From Sphingobacteriales bacterium (lineage in GTDB: Bacteria; Bacteroidota; Bacteroidia; Chitinophagales; Chitinophagaceae), in assembly GCA_012270485.1 (NCBI GenBank), contig JAAXIF010000093.1, forward strand, positions 1 to 59,130: a stretch of 59,130 bases of DNA, read 5' to 3'. The notes beneath the pieces are model-generated. The model made no database searches. It saw only the letters and a list, made by a program, of their open reading frames with translations, and was not told the DNA's origin. The position numbers and the translations under genes are program-made. The stretch's first letter is position 1. Every line of letters starts with the position of its first letter. Shown here in pieces: positions 18,489 to 25,386 of the stretch.

Positions 18489-19406
18489 ATGCAACAGTTT
18501 AAAAACTTACGGGAAATGATGGCTGCCTATTCTGACGAACAAGTTTGTCGGGAATACATGGAGCAGATGCGTTGGGGTGGGAACCCGACCTGCCCGTTCT
18601 GTGGCATGAATAAACCGTATAAGCTGAAAGACGGGAAAAGATACCGTTGCAGGGAAAGCCAATGCAAAAGGAATTTTACGGTAACGGTAGGTACTGTATT
18701 TGAAGATAGCAAGGTGAAGTTATCCGTTTGGATGGCTGCTCTATACCTATGTACTACCCATAAAAAGGGAGTATCGAGCCACCAGTTAGCCCGGAATCTG
18801 GGAATAACCCAAAAGACTGCATGGTTTGTACTTCATAGGGTTAGGCTGCTTATGGGCGATCCTGAACCCGATGTAGCTATGGATAACGTAGTGGAAGTAG
18901 ATGAAACCTATGTAGGCGGTAAATGGGATAAAATGACCCGTGCAAGACGCAAGAAGCACCAAGAAAGCGGTAAGGATAACAAAGTGGCTGTCATGGGGCT
19001 ATTAGAAAGGGATGGCAAGGCTAAACTAACCTTAATAGGTGAAAACACCTTTAAGGACGTAGTAAGGCAACACGTAGCCCCTTCTGCGGTAGTTATTACT
19101 GATGCTCATAGCGGATATATTGGACTTAACCAGGAATACCAAGCCCATGAAGCAGTAAACCACTTAGCCCAAGAATTTAGACGGGGAATAGCTTATACAA
19201 ATAGCGTAGAGGGATTCTTCTCTGTGTTTAAGCGTACCATATTCGGCACTTACCACCAAGTTAGTCCCAAGCACTTGCACCGCTATTGCGCTGAAACCTC
19301 CTACCGTTTTAACAGCCGCAAAATGACCGATGCTGAAAGGTTTGAAATGGCTATTTCTAATACAAAAGGAAGATTGAGATATAGTGAATTAATCAAGAAG
19401 CTTTAA
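18489..19406 (+). CDS. IS1595-family transposase (ISXO2-like)
   Basis: 305 residues. The N-terminal zinc ribbon (CPFCGMNKPYKLKDGKRYRC, then CKRNF) and a helix-turn-helix (SSHQLARNLGITQKTAWFVL) are classical. The catalytic core follows: first Asp in VEVDETYVGG (about residue 138), second Asp in VVITDAHSGY, then NSVEGFFSVFKRTIFGTYHQ with the family's Asn and downstream basic residue. The frame is full length and looks intact. It overlaps the 3' end of the convergent neighbour by 18 bases. The element's ends were not resolved. Confidence 0.92.
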   Translation: MQQFKNLREMMAAYSDEQVCREYMEQMRWGGNPTCPFCGMNKPYKLKDGKRYRCRESQCKRNFTVTVGTVFEDSKVKLSVWMAALYLCTTHKKGVSSHQLARNLGITQKTAWFVLHRVRLLMGDPEPDVAMDNVVEVDETYVGGKWDKMTRARRKKHQESGKDNKVAVMGLLERDGKAKLTLIGENTFKDVVRQHVAPSAVVITDAHSGYIGLNQEYQAHEAVNHLAQEFRRGIAYTNSVEGFFSVFKRTIFGTYHQVSPKHLHRYCAETSYRFNSRKMTDAERFEMAISNTKGRLRYSELIKKL

Positions 19407-20378
19407 ATCTCTGGGATCAGTTACTTCAAAAAAGCCATTGTGAATATTCATTAATTCAAATCTTTTATTTGTTCGTAATCGCATGGAAAACATGTAAACC
19501 ATTTTTCTATTACTACTAATATCAACATAAAATAATTCACCATGAAAATATACTTTCAACCAACCGGAATTGATAGCATTTATCATAAGAGAATCCAACA
19601 CAATCGGGGATGCAACTGGTGTACCAATTCCGTTTTGCTGAGTGCAAAGAAGATTGATGTATTTCTTTTCAGTTGGTGTATAACTAAAATCATTATAAAA
19701 AGATGCGGTATCAAATCTTATAGCCGTTCTTATGCTCCTAAAGTATGCTGGAGATTTCCCATAATTTTTTATCCCAATTTGTACGCTAATAGATTTCCCA
19801 ATTTCAAAAGAATTGAGGATCATTTCATCAAAATATACTACTGCTCTATTATCTATTTCAAAAATACTTGCAGTCAACTTCAATCCCGTTTTATTAAGAT
19901 TAAAGGCGCTATCAGCCAAAGAAGCAGACTTTATAGATGCTTCAACAGATTTTTGAGTAAGATTAAGTGTTTTAATGAAATTGCTATCAGAAGAAGTCAT
20001 ACTTTCTTTAGTAAGCTTAAAAGTACTATCCATATAATCAACTGTTCGTTGTGCTGCAATAGCCGAAATGCGAGCCGCTTTTGCAGAGCTATCTGCAAGT
20101 TTTATATTTTTTTCCGAAATATCGTTTTGTCTCGTCGCTTGTCGAAACAAAAACAATGTAATAGTCGCCATAGCTATATTCACAACTATTCCTATTCTAT
20201 CACTCCAAGTGCCATATTTGATATAAGAATTATGGCTTTCATTTTCTTTTTTATTCTGGGGATTGTTGCTTTGACCCAAGCGACTGAAATGCTTATTGAT
20301 AAGCGCACTAAATTTCCAGTATTCAAGTCGATTTTTTGGATTCTTATGGGTTTGGCGGCTATCTCTGCGGCTTGTCAT
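19389..20378 (-). CDS. hypothetical membrane protein with coiled coil
   Basis: 329 residues. A basic N-terminus is followed by one transmembrane helix (about 63-80, GIVVNIAMATITLFLF) and a long heptad-like region (about 90-165) rich in Ala, Ser and Lys with repeated 'SADS/LADSA' phrases. A beta-rich C-terminal domain (about 170-329, VQIGIKNYGKSPAYF) follows. No family recognised. Its 3' end overlaps the transposase gene tail to tail, so the insertion sequence may have landed at or created this end. It is divergent from the small-protein pair at 20429. Confidence 0.6.
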   Translation of the reverse strand: MTSRRDSRQTHKNPKNRLEYWKFSALINKHFSRLGQSNNPQNKKENESHNSYIKYGTWSDRIGIVVNIAMATITLFLFRQATRQNDISEKNIKLADSSAKAARISAIAAQRTVDYMDSTFKLTKESMTSSDSNFIKTLNLTQKSVEASIKSASLADSAFNLNKTGLKLTASIFEIDNRAVVYFDEMILNSFEIGKSISVQIGIKNYGKSPAYFRSIRTAIRFDTASFYNDFSYTPTEKKYINLLCTQQNGIGTPVASPIVLDSLMINAINSGWLKVYFHGELFYVDISSNRKMVYMFSMRLRTNKRFELMNIHNGFFEVTDPRDLKLLD

Positions 20379-20416
20379 TATTTATTTTAGTAATTACTGA
20401 AAAAACAAATTATGCT

Positions 20417-20424
20417 TATTTTTG
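20417..20424 (+). promoter_or_regulatory. -7 element TATTTTTG, leaderless layout
   Basis: TATTTTTG matches the Bacteroidota consensus fully and ends four bases before the ATG at 20429, so transcription should begin at or next to the start codon. Confidence 0.7.
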
Positions 20425-20428
20425 ATAA

Positions 20429-20563
20429 ATGTCAAGCACATCCCCAAACAAAAACAAAAAAGATAAAATCAAATTAAACATGACTTTTGATGAAGCCATG
20501 AAAAAGGCACTTTCTACCCCGGTAAAAAAGGCTTCCCCTAATAAAAAGCCAAAAAAGAAATGA
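20429..20563 (+). CDS. small basic protein (44 aa)
   Basis: ATG to TGA, 44 codons: MSSTSPNKNKKDKIKLNMTF, then DEAMKKALSTPVKKASPNKK and PKKK. The middle phrase MTFDEAMKKALSTPVKK looks conserved-protein-like and the Lys-rich ends suggest nucleic-acid or acidic-partner binding. Its stop overlaps the next start in ATGA (20560-20563), which implies translational coupling. A perfect TATTTTTG box lies directly in front. Function unknown. Confidence 0.6.
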   Translation: MSSTSPNKNKKDKIKLNMTFDEAMKKALSTPVKKASPNKKPKKK

Positions 20564-20841
20564 CCAAGAAAATAATTAGACTGCTAATTGGACTTTTGGT
20601 AATTGCTATAATCGTTTACGCTGTTGCTACTCGTAAGGGTTATAATTATGACCCAAATGATGGTAGTGAAACAGAAGCCGTATCCGACTTGATACAAGAA
20701 AATAAACGTATTGAAGATGATTATGAAAAATCTTTAGAAGGTAAATATGAAATGGGAGAAAAAGATACAACTGTTACCGATGAAGGAGATATTGTTATTT
20801 TTTATGTCACTACTGATACAATAAAAATGGCTAAGAAATAA
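20560..20841 (+). CDS. small hypothetical membrane protein
   Basis: 93 residues: one N-terminal membrane helix (about 5-23, IIRLLIGLLVIAIIVYAVAT) and an acidic tail (KRIEDDYEKSLEGKYEMGEK). It overlaps the preceding 44-codon gene by four bases. The very basic first protein and this acidic-tailed membrane protein could interact, but that is only inference. Confidence 0.55.
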   Translation: MTKKIIRLLIGLLVIAIIVYAVATRKGYNYDPNDGSETEAVSDLIQENKRIEDDYEKSLEGKYEMGEKDTTVTDEGDIVIFYVTTDTIKMAKK

Positions 20842-20856
20842 TCTTAGCCTTTAATA

Positions 20857-21141
20857 TTATTGAACGTATGCTCCTTCTCTCCAGTTTCGGTTAGTGTCCA
20901 ACCATGCTAATAACGCCCCCATAAAACCGAATCTTGCAGCCAAACCAGTAGCTTGTTCATAACATACTTGTCCGGGTGTTAGCTGTCGAATTAAAATGCT
21001 TCTTTTATGAATAGCCTGAGGACCATTTAAAACAAAAGTGATGGTTTGACCTACTATATAATGCCCAGCAAATTTGCCAGTTTGTACAAGATGATGTTCA
21101 ATAAAAGATAAATCCACTGATGGGTAAAACGGATCAGGCAT
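20857..21141 (-). CDS. hypothetical protein, second gene of an operator-controlled pair
   Basis: 94 residues, MPDPFYPSVDLSFIEHHLVQ onward. No signal or membrane segment, although ARFGFMGALLAWL is fairly hydrophobic. No family recognised. The start overlaps the end of the upstream gene by eight bases, so the two are translated together. The compact pair under a palindromic operator resembles a toxin-antitoxin arrangement, but no toxin motif is visible here. Confidence 0.55.
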   Translation of the reverse strand: MPDPFYPSVDLSFIEHHLVQTGKFAGHYIVGQTITFVLNGPQAIHKRSILIRQLTPGQVCYEQATGLAARFGFMGALLAWLDTNRNWREGAYVQ

Positions 21142-21535
21142 GCTCTAACTCTTCTTCGATTTCTAAATTTTCATTAGTATAGTTATCGCCAGTCTGCAAA
21201 AGCCTATCCAATAGGGCATCAGTTTCGGAAACACAAAATCCCAAAACTGGATTACCGTTTGAATCAACCAATTTCCAGCCGAGAGATTGTAGTTCTTTTT
21301 CAATCCCTTCTCCGAACTTTTCAGCAACTCCGCAAAATGATTGAATAGCCTCTTTTATAGCTATTTCCGCATCATCATCATTTTTTGCAACTGTTTCTAT
21401 TCCTAATAAAGGTAATTTGACAATAGTATTACCATCAAATTCAGACTGCTTGCTCCAAATAGGCATTTGCACCGAAATGGAAGCTAATTTGCCGTCATTT
21501 CGTGTAATAACAATATTTGCTTCGATGTTTTGCAT
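21134..21535 (-). CDS. hypothetical protein, weakly HicB-like
   Basis: 133 residues with an N-terminal beta region (NIEANIVITRNDGKLASISV), then LLGIETVAKNDDDAEIAIKE and an amphipathic segment GEGIEKELQSLGWKL. The 'dG..v...P.lG....A.d.eeA...i.eA' pattern is loosely like HicB antitoxins; this is weak. The tail is acidic. It is the first gene of the pair. Its start lies 16 bases below a TAATTTTG promoter box that abuts a 22-bp perfect palindrome. Confidence 0.55.
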   Translation of the reverse strand: MQNIEANIVITRNDGKLASISVQMPIWSKQSEFDGNTIVKLPLLGIETVAKNDDDAEIAIKEAIQSFCGVAEKFGEGIEKELQSLGWKLVDSNGNPVLGFCVSETDALLDRLLQTGDNYTNENLEIEEELEHA

Positions 21536-21544
21536 AGTGTAATG

Positions 21545-21614
21545 GTACTACAAAATTAGTAATTAGTACAAATATTTGTACTAACGGTACGATACATTTT
21601 TTAATGTATCGTAC
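21545..21614 (-). promoter_or_regulatory. promoter with palindromic operators
   Basis: TAATTTTG (minus strand, 21558-21551) is the -7 element. Directly upstream is a perfect 22-bp palindrome (21563-21584) with TAGTAC/GTACTA half-sites; a further GTACTA lies at 21545-21550. Next comes GTACGATACATT (21587-21598) and its exact complement AATGTATCGTAC (21603-21614) around a four-base loop. Repressor binding here would block the -33 region. Confidence 0.7.
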
Positions 21615-21718
21615 GTATAATACCTATCCAATAAACGTTCCGAAATAACAAAAATTGTAAGATAGAGCTGTTCGTTCATGCGAACATACTTGATGTTGTT
21701 TCAACAAAACATTAATTA

Positions 21719-21937
21719 TCAACGTGTTAACCACTTCATTACTCCTTCCTTGCCCCCTGTTAAGAAAGGCATAATAATGCGGAAAATGACTACTACTATA
21801 AATAGCATCCAAGCATCAGACAGGGCGGCTGACTGTTCGTCAGGGGTCATATTCTCATATTCTTCACGGGATTGTTCCCTTAGTTTTCGCTTTCCATAGG
21901 CTGTATTGGGGTTGTATGGTTTACGCTGTTTAGCCAT
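21719..21937 (-). CDS. small hypothetical membrane protein
   Basis: 72 residues: a basic, Pro/Tyr-containing start (AKQRKPYNPNTAYGKRKLRE), an acidic phrase EEYENMTPDEQ, then one membrane helix (about 42-60, AWMLFIVVVIFRIIMPFL). No family recognised. An 18-bp dyad TGTTCG-N6-CGAACA (21669-21686) lies downstream of its stop. Confidence 0.5.
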   Translation of the reverse strand: MAKQRKPYNPNTAYGKRKLREQSREEYENMTPDEQSAALSDAWMLFIVVVIFRIIMPFLTGGKEGVMKWLTR

Positions 21938-22007
21938 AAACTAAAATATTTTATTTCCTATTTGACCCACTTTTTTCATCAAAACTATTTACCGTCAAAG
22001 AGTAAAT

Positions 22008-22094
22008 ATGAAAAGGAGAAACATTTTAAAGTATTTAATAGAAATACTCAAAGTGGTGCTTTATTTAATCAAATGTATTAAAGAATTTCTTTAA
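22008..22094 (+). CDS. putative hydrophobic cationic peptide (28 aa)
   Basis: ATG to TAA, 28 codons: MKRRNILKYLIEILKVVLYL, then IKCIKEFL. Hydrophobic residues and lysines alternate in a way that would make an amphipathic or membrane helix. A strong intrinsic terminator starts eight bases after the stop, so this is a compact independent transcript. Alternatives are a small RNA with an incidental frame or a type I toxin-like peptide. No antisense partner was identified. Confidence 0.35.
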   Translation: MKRRNILKYLIEILKVVLYLIKCIKEFL

Positions 22095-22101
22095 TCATTT
22101 T

Positions 22102-22136
22102 AACACCCGAAATAGGCTATTTCGGGTGTTTTTCTA
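22102..22136 (+). terminator. intrinsic terminator of the 28-codon transcript
   Basis: AACACCCGAAATAG (22102-22115) and CTATTTCGGGTGTT (22117-22130) are exact complements and are followed by a T-run to 22133. Very strong hairpin. Confidence 0.88.
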
Positions 22137-22428
22137 TTAGCTATACGAACCCAATCGTATCGTTATAAAAAATCGTAAAGCGTTGAAGAAAGAATAATAC
22201 GTAGAATAACTAACTGATAATAAGTTATGAAGGCTTGTGGTAAGTAGTATATCGTTACCAAAAAAGCCACCTTCACTCCTTTCGAAGCACTTTAATGACT
22301 TTCTTTGATAAAGATAACCCGGTAATATTTTCTTCCATTCACATTCTCCCCACAGTCCGAATTTATCAGATTGATAAATGGCAATACCCCCAATCCTACA
22401 AACCGCTAATTTGCAGCAAATTGAAATT

Positions 22429-22872
22429 GTGAAGCATCTCCTATTCATTTCCCTAATAAGCACCCTATTATTCGCCTGCCAAAAACCACAGTCATTTGAC
22501 TACCGAAACGTGAAAAACGTGAAATTGGAGAAATTGGGTTTTGAGAAGTCTACCCTCAGCATGGATTTGGTATACTACAACCCAAATGCATTTGGCGTTG
22601 ACCTAAGAAAGGTTGATGCAGACATTTATATCGATAACCATTATCTAGGTAAATACCAATTGGATACTTTAATGCATATCCAACGTAAGGCTGAATTTGT
22701 ACTCCCATCCCGTATTCAGGTAGATATGCGCGGTATTTTCAAAAATGCCCTAACAGTTCTTTTTAATCGCGAAGTACTGCTGCATGTAAAAGGCACCACA
22801 AGAGTGGGTAAAGCAGGGTTCTTCAAAACCATTCCTTTTGATTATGAAGCCAGACACAAATTGGAATTGTAA
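22429..22872 (+). CDS. LEA14-like (WHy domain) lipoprotein
   Basis: 147 residues from the GTG at 22429; the frame extends further upstream but the signal peptide (VKHLLFISLISTLLFAC, lipobox LFAC) begins here. The mature part is a LEA type 2 beta sandwich: NVKLEKLGFEKSTLSMDLVY, YNPNAFGVDLRKVDADIYID and NHYLGKYQLDTLMHI are typical. It is probably anchored facing the periplasm, with an unknown, perhaps stress-related, role. The upstream 22137-22428 holds no other convincing gene. Confidence 0.82.
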   Translation: MKHLLFISLISTLLFACQKPQSFDYRNVKNVKLEKLGFEKSTLSMDLVYYNPNAFGVDLRKVDADIYIDNHYLGKYQLDTLMHIQRKAEFVLPSRIQVDMRGIFKNALTVLFNREVLLHVKGTTRVGKAGFFKTIPFDYEARHKLEL

Positions 22873-23031
22873 GGCTCAAGAAAAAAGAAGATAAGGCACA
22901 AGGAAGGTTCAAGATTCAAGAAGACAAGACACAGAAAAGGTTCAAGTGCCAAGACGCAAGTTTACTGAACTATCCTTGTGGCTTGTAGCTTGCGGCTTGG
23001 AGCTTTCTTGTGTCTTGTCTTCTTGAATCTT
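22873..23031. repeat. long inverted word repeat (GGTTCAAGATTCAAG family)
   Basis: The left arm 22911-22933 and right arm 23009-23031 are exact 23-bp complements around a 75-base loop that holds further words (TTCAAGTGCCAAGAC, GCTTGTAGCTTGCGGCTTGG). It lies between convergent genes and ends six bases before the next stop codon. Confidence 0.88.
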
Positions 23032-23036
23032 AACTC

Positions 23037-23441
23037 TTAATTAAATGGTTTGACATGGCAAGGCTTTCTTGGCTGTGGTCCGCCGCCGTCTGCGGCTCTT
23101 TTGCAAGATGGTGGGAGCTTTTTGTAGGCGTCTTCGGAGGCTTTGGTATCATCTGCATCAAACCCTGCATTGTTCAAAGTTACTTTGAGCGCATCGGGAT
23201 TGGTATAATTCGGCAGGTATTGTATTCTGATCTCTCCTTGTAATAAATTGATTTTCCACTGTACTAATCCACCCTCAAGAATTCCTTTTTCTTCCAACAG
23301 GTATTTATCCAAGACCTCTTTACATTCCCAACACTTAAGATTATTGGATTTGATGCTAACCCACTCAGGTTTGGCTTGCTGGGCATTCACCATCTTTCCG
23401 ATGACTAGACAAAATATCATTGACAATAATATCTTTTTCAT
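23037..23441 (-). CDS. periplasmic heavy-metal-associated (HMA-like) protein
   Basis: 134 residues with a signal peptide (KKILLSMIFCLVIGKMVNAQ). A ferredoxin-like HMA-type domain has the metal motif CWEC (Cys37, Cys40) in NNLKCWECKEVLDKYL and the strand pattern WKINLLQGEIRIQYLP, then TLNNAGFDADD, as in copper chaperones. The C-terminus carries more cysteines (PPSCKRAADGG, KPCHVK). Likely binds copper or another thiophilic ion outside the inner membrane. Confidence 0.78.
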   Translation of the reverse strand: MKKILLSMIFCLVIGKMVNAQQAKPEWVSIKSNNLKCWECKEVLDKYLLEEKGILEGGLVQWKINLLQGEIRIQYLPNYTNPDALKVTLNNAGFDADDTKASEDAYKKLPPSCKRAADGGGPQPRKPCHVKPFN

Positions 23442-23465
23442 AATCCAAGGATTTAAAAAACTTAT

Positions 23466-23577
23466 TCAGTGCTTTTCAGTGCCTTCTCCGAAGGAGTCCT
23501 TTGGACAGTGGCAATTCTTTTAATAGACACTTAAGTAATAGAAAATGTTGCCACTGAGACCACAGAATGACACTGAA
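23466..23577. repeat. CAGTGCCTTCTCC-family dispersed repeat and CACAGAG words
   Basis: About 50 bases at 23466-23515 recur in reverse orientation at 41412-41463 with roughly three mismatches. The copy contains the inner dyad CTCCGAAGGAG. It is followed by the words TTGCCACTGAGACCACAGAA and GACACTGAA up to the pyrE stop. Confidence 0.85.
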
Positions 23578-24210
23578 TTAGATGCCCTTCCAGTTGGCAG
23601 GGTCCTTTCTCCATTCAAGCAATAATTGTTCCGTTTTCAAAGAAACTTGTCCTTTTTCAACTGCCAAACTAATCAGGCTGCTATAATTGGTCAATGATTT
23701 ATAAACAACCCCTGCTTTTGCAAAAGCCTCATCGGCATGGGGGAATCCATAGGTAAAAATGGACACCATCCCCACTATTTCTACTCCTGCTGCACGTAAT
23801 ACATCTACAACCTGTAAACTGCTTTTACCCGTAGAAATCAGATCTTCTATTACCAATACTTTTTGTCCGGCAGAATAAAACCCTTCAATCTGATTCCCCA
23901 TTCCATGTTCCTTGGGTTTCGGACGAACATATACATAAGGTAACTTCAACTGATCGGCTGCCATGGCACCCCAGGCAATACCTGCCGTGGCCACGCCCGC
24001 TAACATTTCCGCTTCGGGAAATCCTTCAAAAATGACATTGCACAATTCGCTTTTGATAAAATCGCGAACATACGGGAAGGATAATACTTTACGATTGTCA
24101 CAATAAATCGGACTTTTCCAGCCGCTTGCCCATGTAAAGGGGCTTTCCGGACTCAATTTTACGGCGCCTACCTGAAGTAGTTTTTCTGCTACAGCTTTTT
24201 CGTTGGTCAT
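23578..24210 (-). CDS. pyrE: orotate phosphoribosyltransferase
   Basis: Joins orotate and PRPP to give orotidine monophosphate in pyrimidine synthesis. Start set at MTNEKAVAEKLLQ because TACATTCG, a near-consensus promoter box, ends four bases before it; 210 residues. The PRPP loop VLVIEDLISTGKSS is at about 118-131, and YVRPKPKEHGMGNQIEG is the family's flexible loop. pyrB and pyrR lie 32 kb away in the same window, so pyrimidine genes are scattered in this genome. Confidence 0.96.
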   Translation of the reverse strand: MTNEKAVAEKLLQVGAVKLSPESPFTWASGWKSPIYCDNRKVLSFPYVRDFIKSELCNVIFEGFPEAEMLAGVATAGIAWGAMAADQLKLPYVYVRPKPKEHGMGNQIEGFYSAGQKVLVIEDLISTGKSSLQVVDVLRAAGVEIVGMVSIFTYGFPHADEAFAKAGVVYKSLTNYSSLISLAVEKGQVSLKTEQLLLEWRKDPANWKGI

Positions 24211-24214
24211 GCTG

Positions 24215-24222
24215 CGAATGTA
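24215..24222 (-). promoter_or_regulatory. pyrE -7 element TACATTCG
   Basis: Seven of eight positions match TAnnTTTG. It is four bases from the ATG, the same spacing as in front of serA, the sigma factor gene and the four-helix-bundle gene. Confidence 0.55.
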
Positions 24223-24307
24223 GGAGCATTTCTGCAATTTGATCCGTCTAGGTGGATCGAAAAATTTGAAAATTTGAAAATTTGAAAATAATGATCAGAT
24301 TTGACCT

Positions 24308-24727
24308 ATGGGACTAAAAACAATACAAGCTGCTGGTGGATTGGTATTGAATGAAAAGCAGGAAATACTCATGATCTTTCGAAGGGGCAAATGGGATTTA
24401 CCAAAAGGGAAGTTAGATGAAGGGGAAAAAATAGAGGAATGTGCTGTTAGAGAAGTAATGGAAGAAACCGGTTTGACAAAAATAGACCTAGGTCCATTAC
24501 TCAGCATTACCCACCATACTTATTTTGATACCTGGCTAAAAGAAGAAGTGATCAAAGAAACACATTGGTATGTAATGCAAGCAAGCTCAAAAGAATTATT
24601 AATCCCCCAAACCACAGAAGACATCGAAATCATAGAATGGGTCTCTTCTGCTAATATGGTAGATAAACTGAGCAATAGTTATGATACGATTATGGAAGTG
24701 GTGAGGAAGTTGGCAGTTGATAGTTGA
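24308..24727 (+). CDS. Nudix hydrolase
   Basis: 139 residues. The Nudix box spans residues 34-56: G34, E40 and REVMEETGL (48-56), complete for metal binding. The substrate cannot be told; AAGGLVLNEKQEILMIFRRG and KWDLPKGK at the N-terminus resemble the MutT/Ap4A group. The last codons (AVDS and the stop) are encoded by the word repeat GCAGTTGATAGTTGA, so the C-terminus has been set by the repeat. Divergent from pyrE. Confidence 0.92.
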   Translation: MGLKTIQAAGGLVLNEKQEILMIFRRGKWDLPKGKLDEGEKIEECAVREVMEETGLTKIDLGPLLSITHHTYFDTWLKEEVIKETHWYVMQASSKELLIPQTTEDIEIIEWVSSANMVDKLSNSYDTIMEVVRKLAVDS

Positions 24728-24811
24728 CAATTGATAGTTGACAGATGACAGTTGACAGAGTTTTAGGAAAAATCCCTTCCTTTTCTTTCTGTCAACTGTC
24801 AACTATCAACT
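24715..24811. repeat. AGTTGATAGTTGACAG-family inverted repeat
   Basis: Restated words AGTTGATAGTTGAC, AATTGATAGTTGACAG and ATGACAGTTGACAG (24715-24760) face their reverse complement at 24789-24811 across a loop of about 28 bases. It lies between convergent Nudix and NTF2-like genes and contains the Nudix stop codon. Confidence 0.88.
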
Positions 24812-24816
24812 AAATA

Positions 24817-25272
24817 CTACTTCTCACAAGGCTCCTTCCTTCTCGTATCAATCAAAAAATGAATTTTCCATCCACTCTTTTCACGCAGTAGATGGAAAGA
24901 GTTCACGCCACAGTGACTAAAATTCCCATTGAAATAAAATTTGTAGGGAGTCCAAACCACAGCAAGGGGGCCATCAATTTTAATGGTTTCAAATTCGATG
25001 CGTTCATCTGCTGCATTTTTCTGAAGTCCTGCTATACTTCTACCAAAATTAGATACCAGATCCGTTTTGGCGCTGATATTTCCTTCTTTATCGCGAACAA
25101 TGGTTTGTAAAATATTCTTTTCAGAGAAACAGTTGACTACTCCGGCAGAATCAGCATTGCGCATAGAAGTAAACAATTGATTGATGACTGCTTTTACGGA
25201 ATCTACCGCTGACTGCGCTTGTACATGTGTTGTAGCTGCTATCAAAACGATTGCTAAGAAGTATTTTTTCAT
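24817..25272 (-). CDS. secreted NTF2-like (SnoaL/DUF4440-type) protein
   Basis: 151 residues from the ATG at 25272, where a clear signal peptide begins (MKKYFLAIVLIAATTHVQAQ). The cone-shaped NTF2 fold is suggested by VKAVINQLFTSMRNADSAGV near the start and by VWTPYKFYFNGNFSHCGVNS and SGWKIHFLIDTRRKEP at the end. No catalytic residues can be assigned. Probably periplasmic. Confidence 0.78.
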   Translation of the reverse strand: MKKYFLAIVLIAATTHVQAQSAVDSVKAVINQLFTSMRNADSAGVVNCFSEKNILQTIVRDKEGNISAKTDLVSNFGRSIAGLQKNAADERIEFETIKIDGPLAVVWTPYKFYFNGNFSHCGVNSFHLLREKSGWKIHFLIDTRRKEPCEK

Positions 25273-25327
25273 AGACTTTACTTTCAATAAAAATAGCTGT
25301 AAATATGGTTTGTTCATATCCGTTTAT

Positions 25328-25368
25328 AAAAAAAGTCAGACCTGACAGTAGTGTCGGATCTGACTTTT
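25328..25368 (-). terminator. intrinsic terminator of speA
   Basis: On the minus strand AAAAGTCAGA and TCTGACTTTT (plus 25331-25340 and 25359-25368) form a stem, extended by CC/GG and TGACA/TGTC. A run of seven T follows on the minus strand. Confidence 0.85.
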
Positions 25369-25386
25369 CATAATTGGATGAGATCA

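Noticed and set aside
18240..19480. Defined insertion sequence with terminal inverted repeats
   Set aside because: No convincing matching ends were found by eye on either side of the transposase gene, so only the gene is annotated.
19542..20390. 282-codon open frame on the plus strand
   Set aside because: It lies fully antisense to the 329-residue membrane protein gene, is Cys/Ser/Tyr/Ile-rich with no domain logic, and the minus-strand frame has the better protein composition.
22137..22463. 108-codon frame on the minus strand before the LEA-type gene
   Set aside because: It overlaps the signal peptide of the lipoprotein gene on the other strand and has no recognisable pattern; treated as non-coding.
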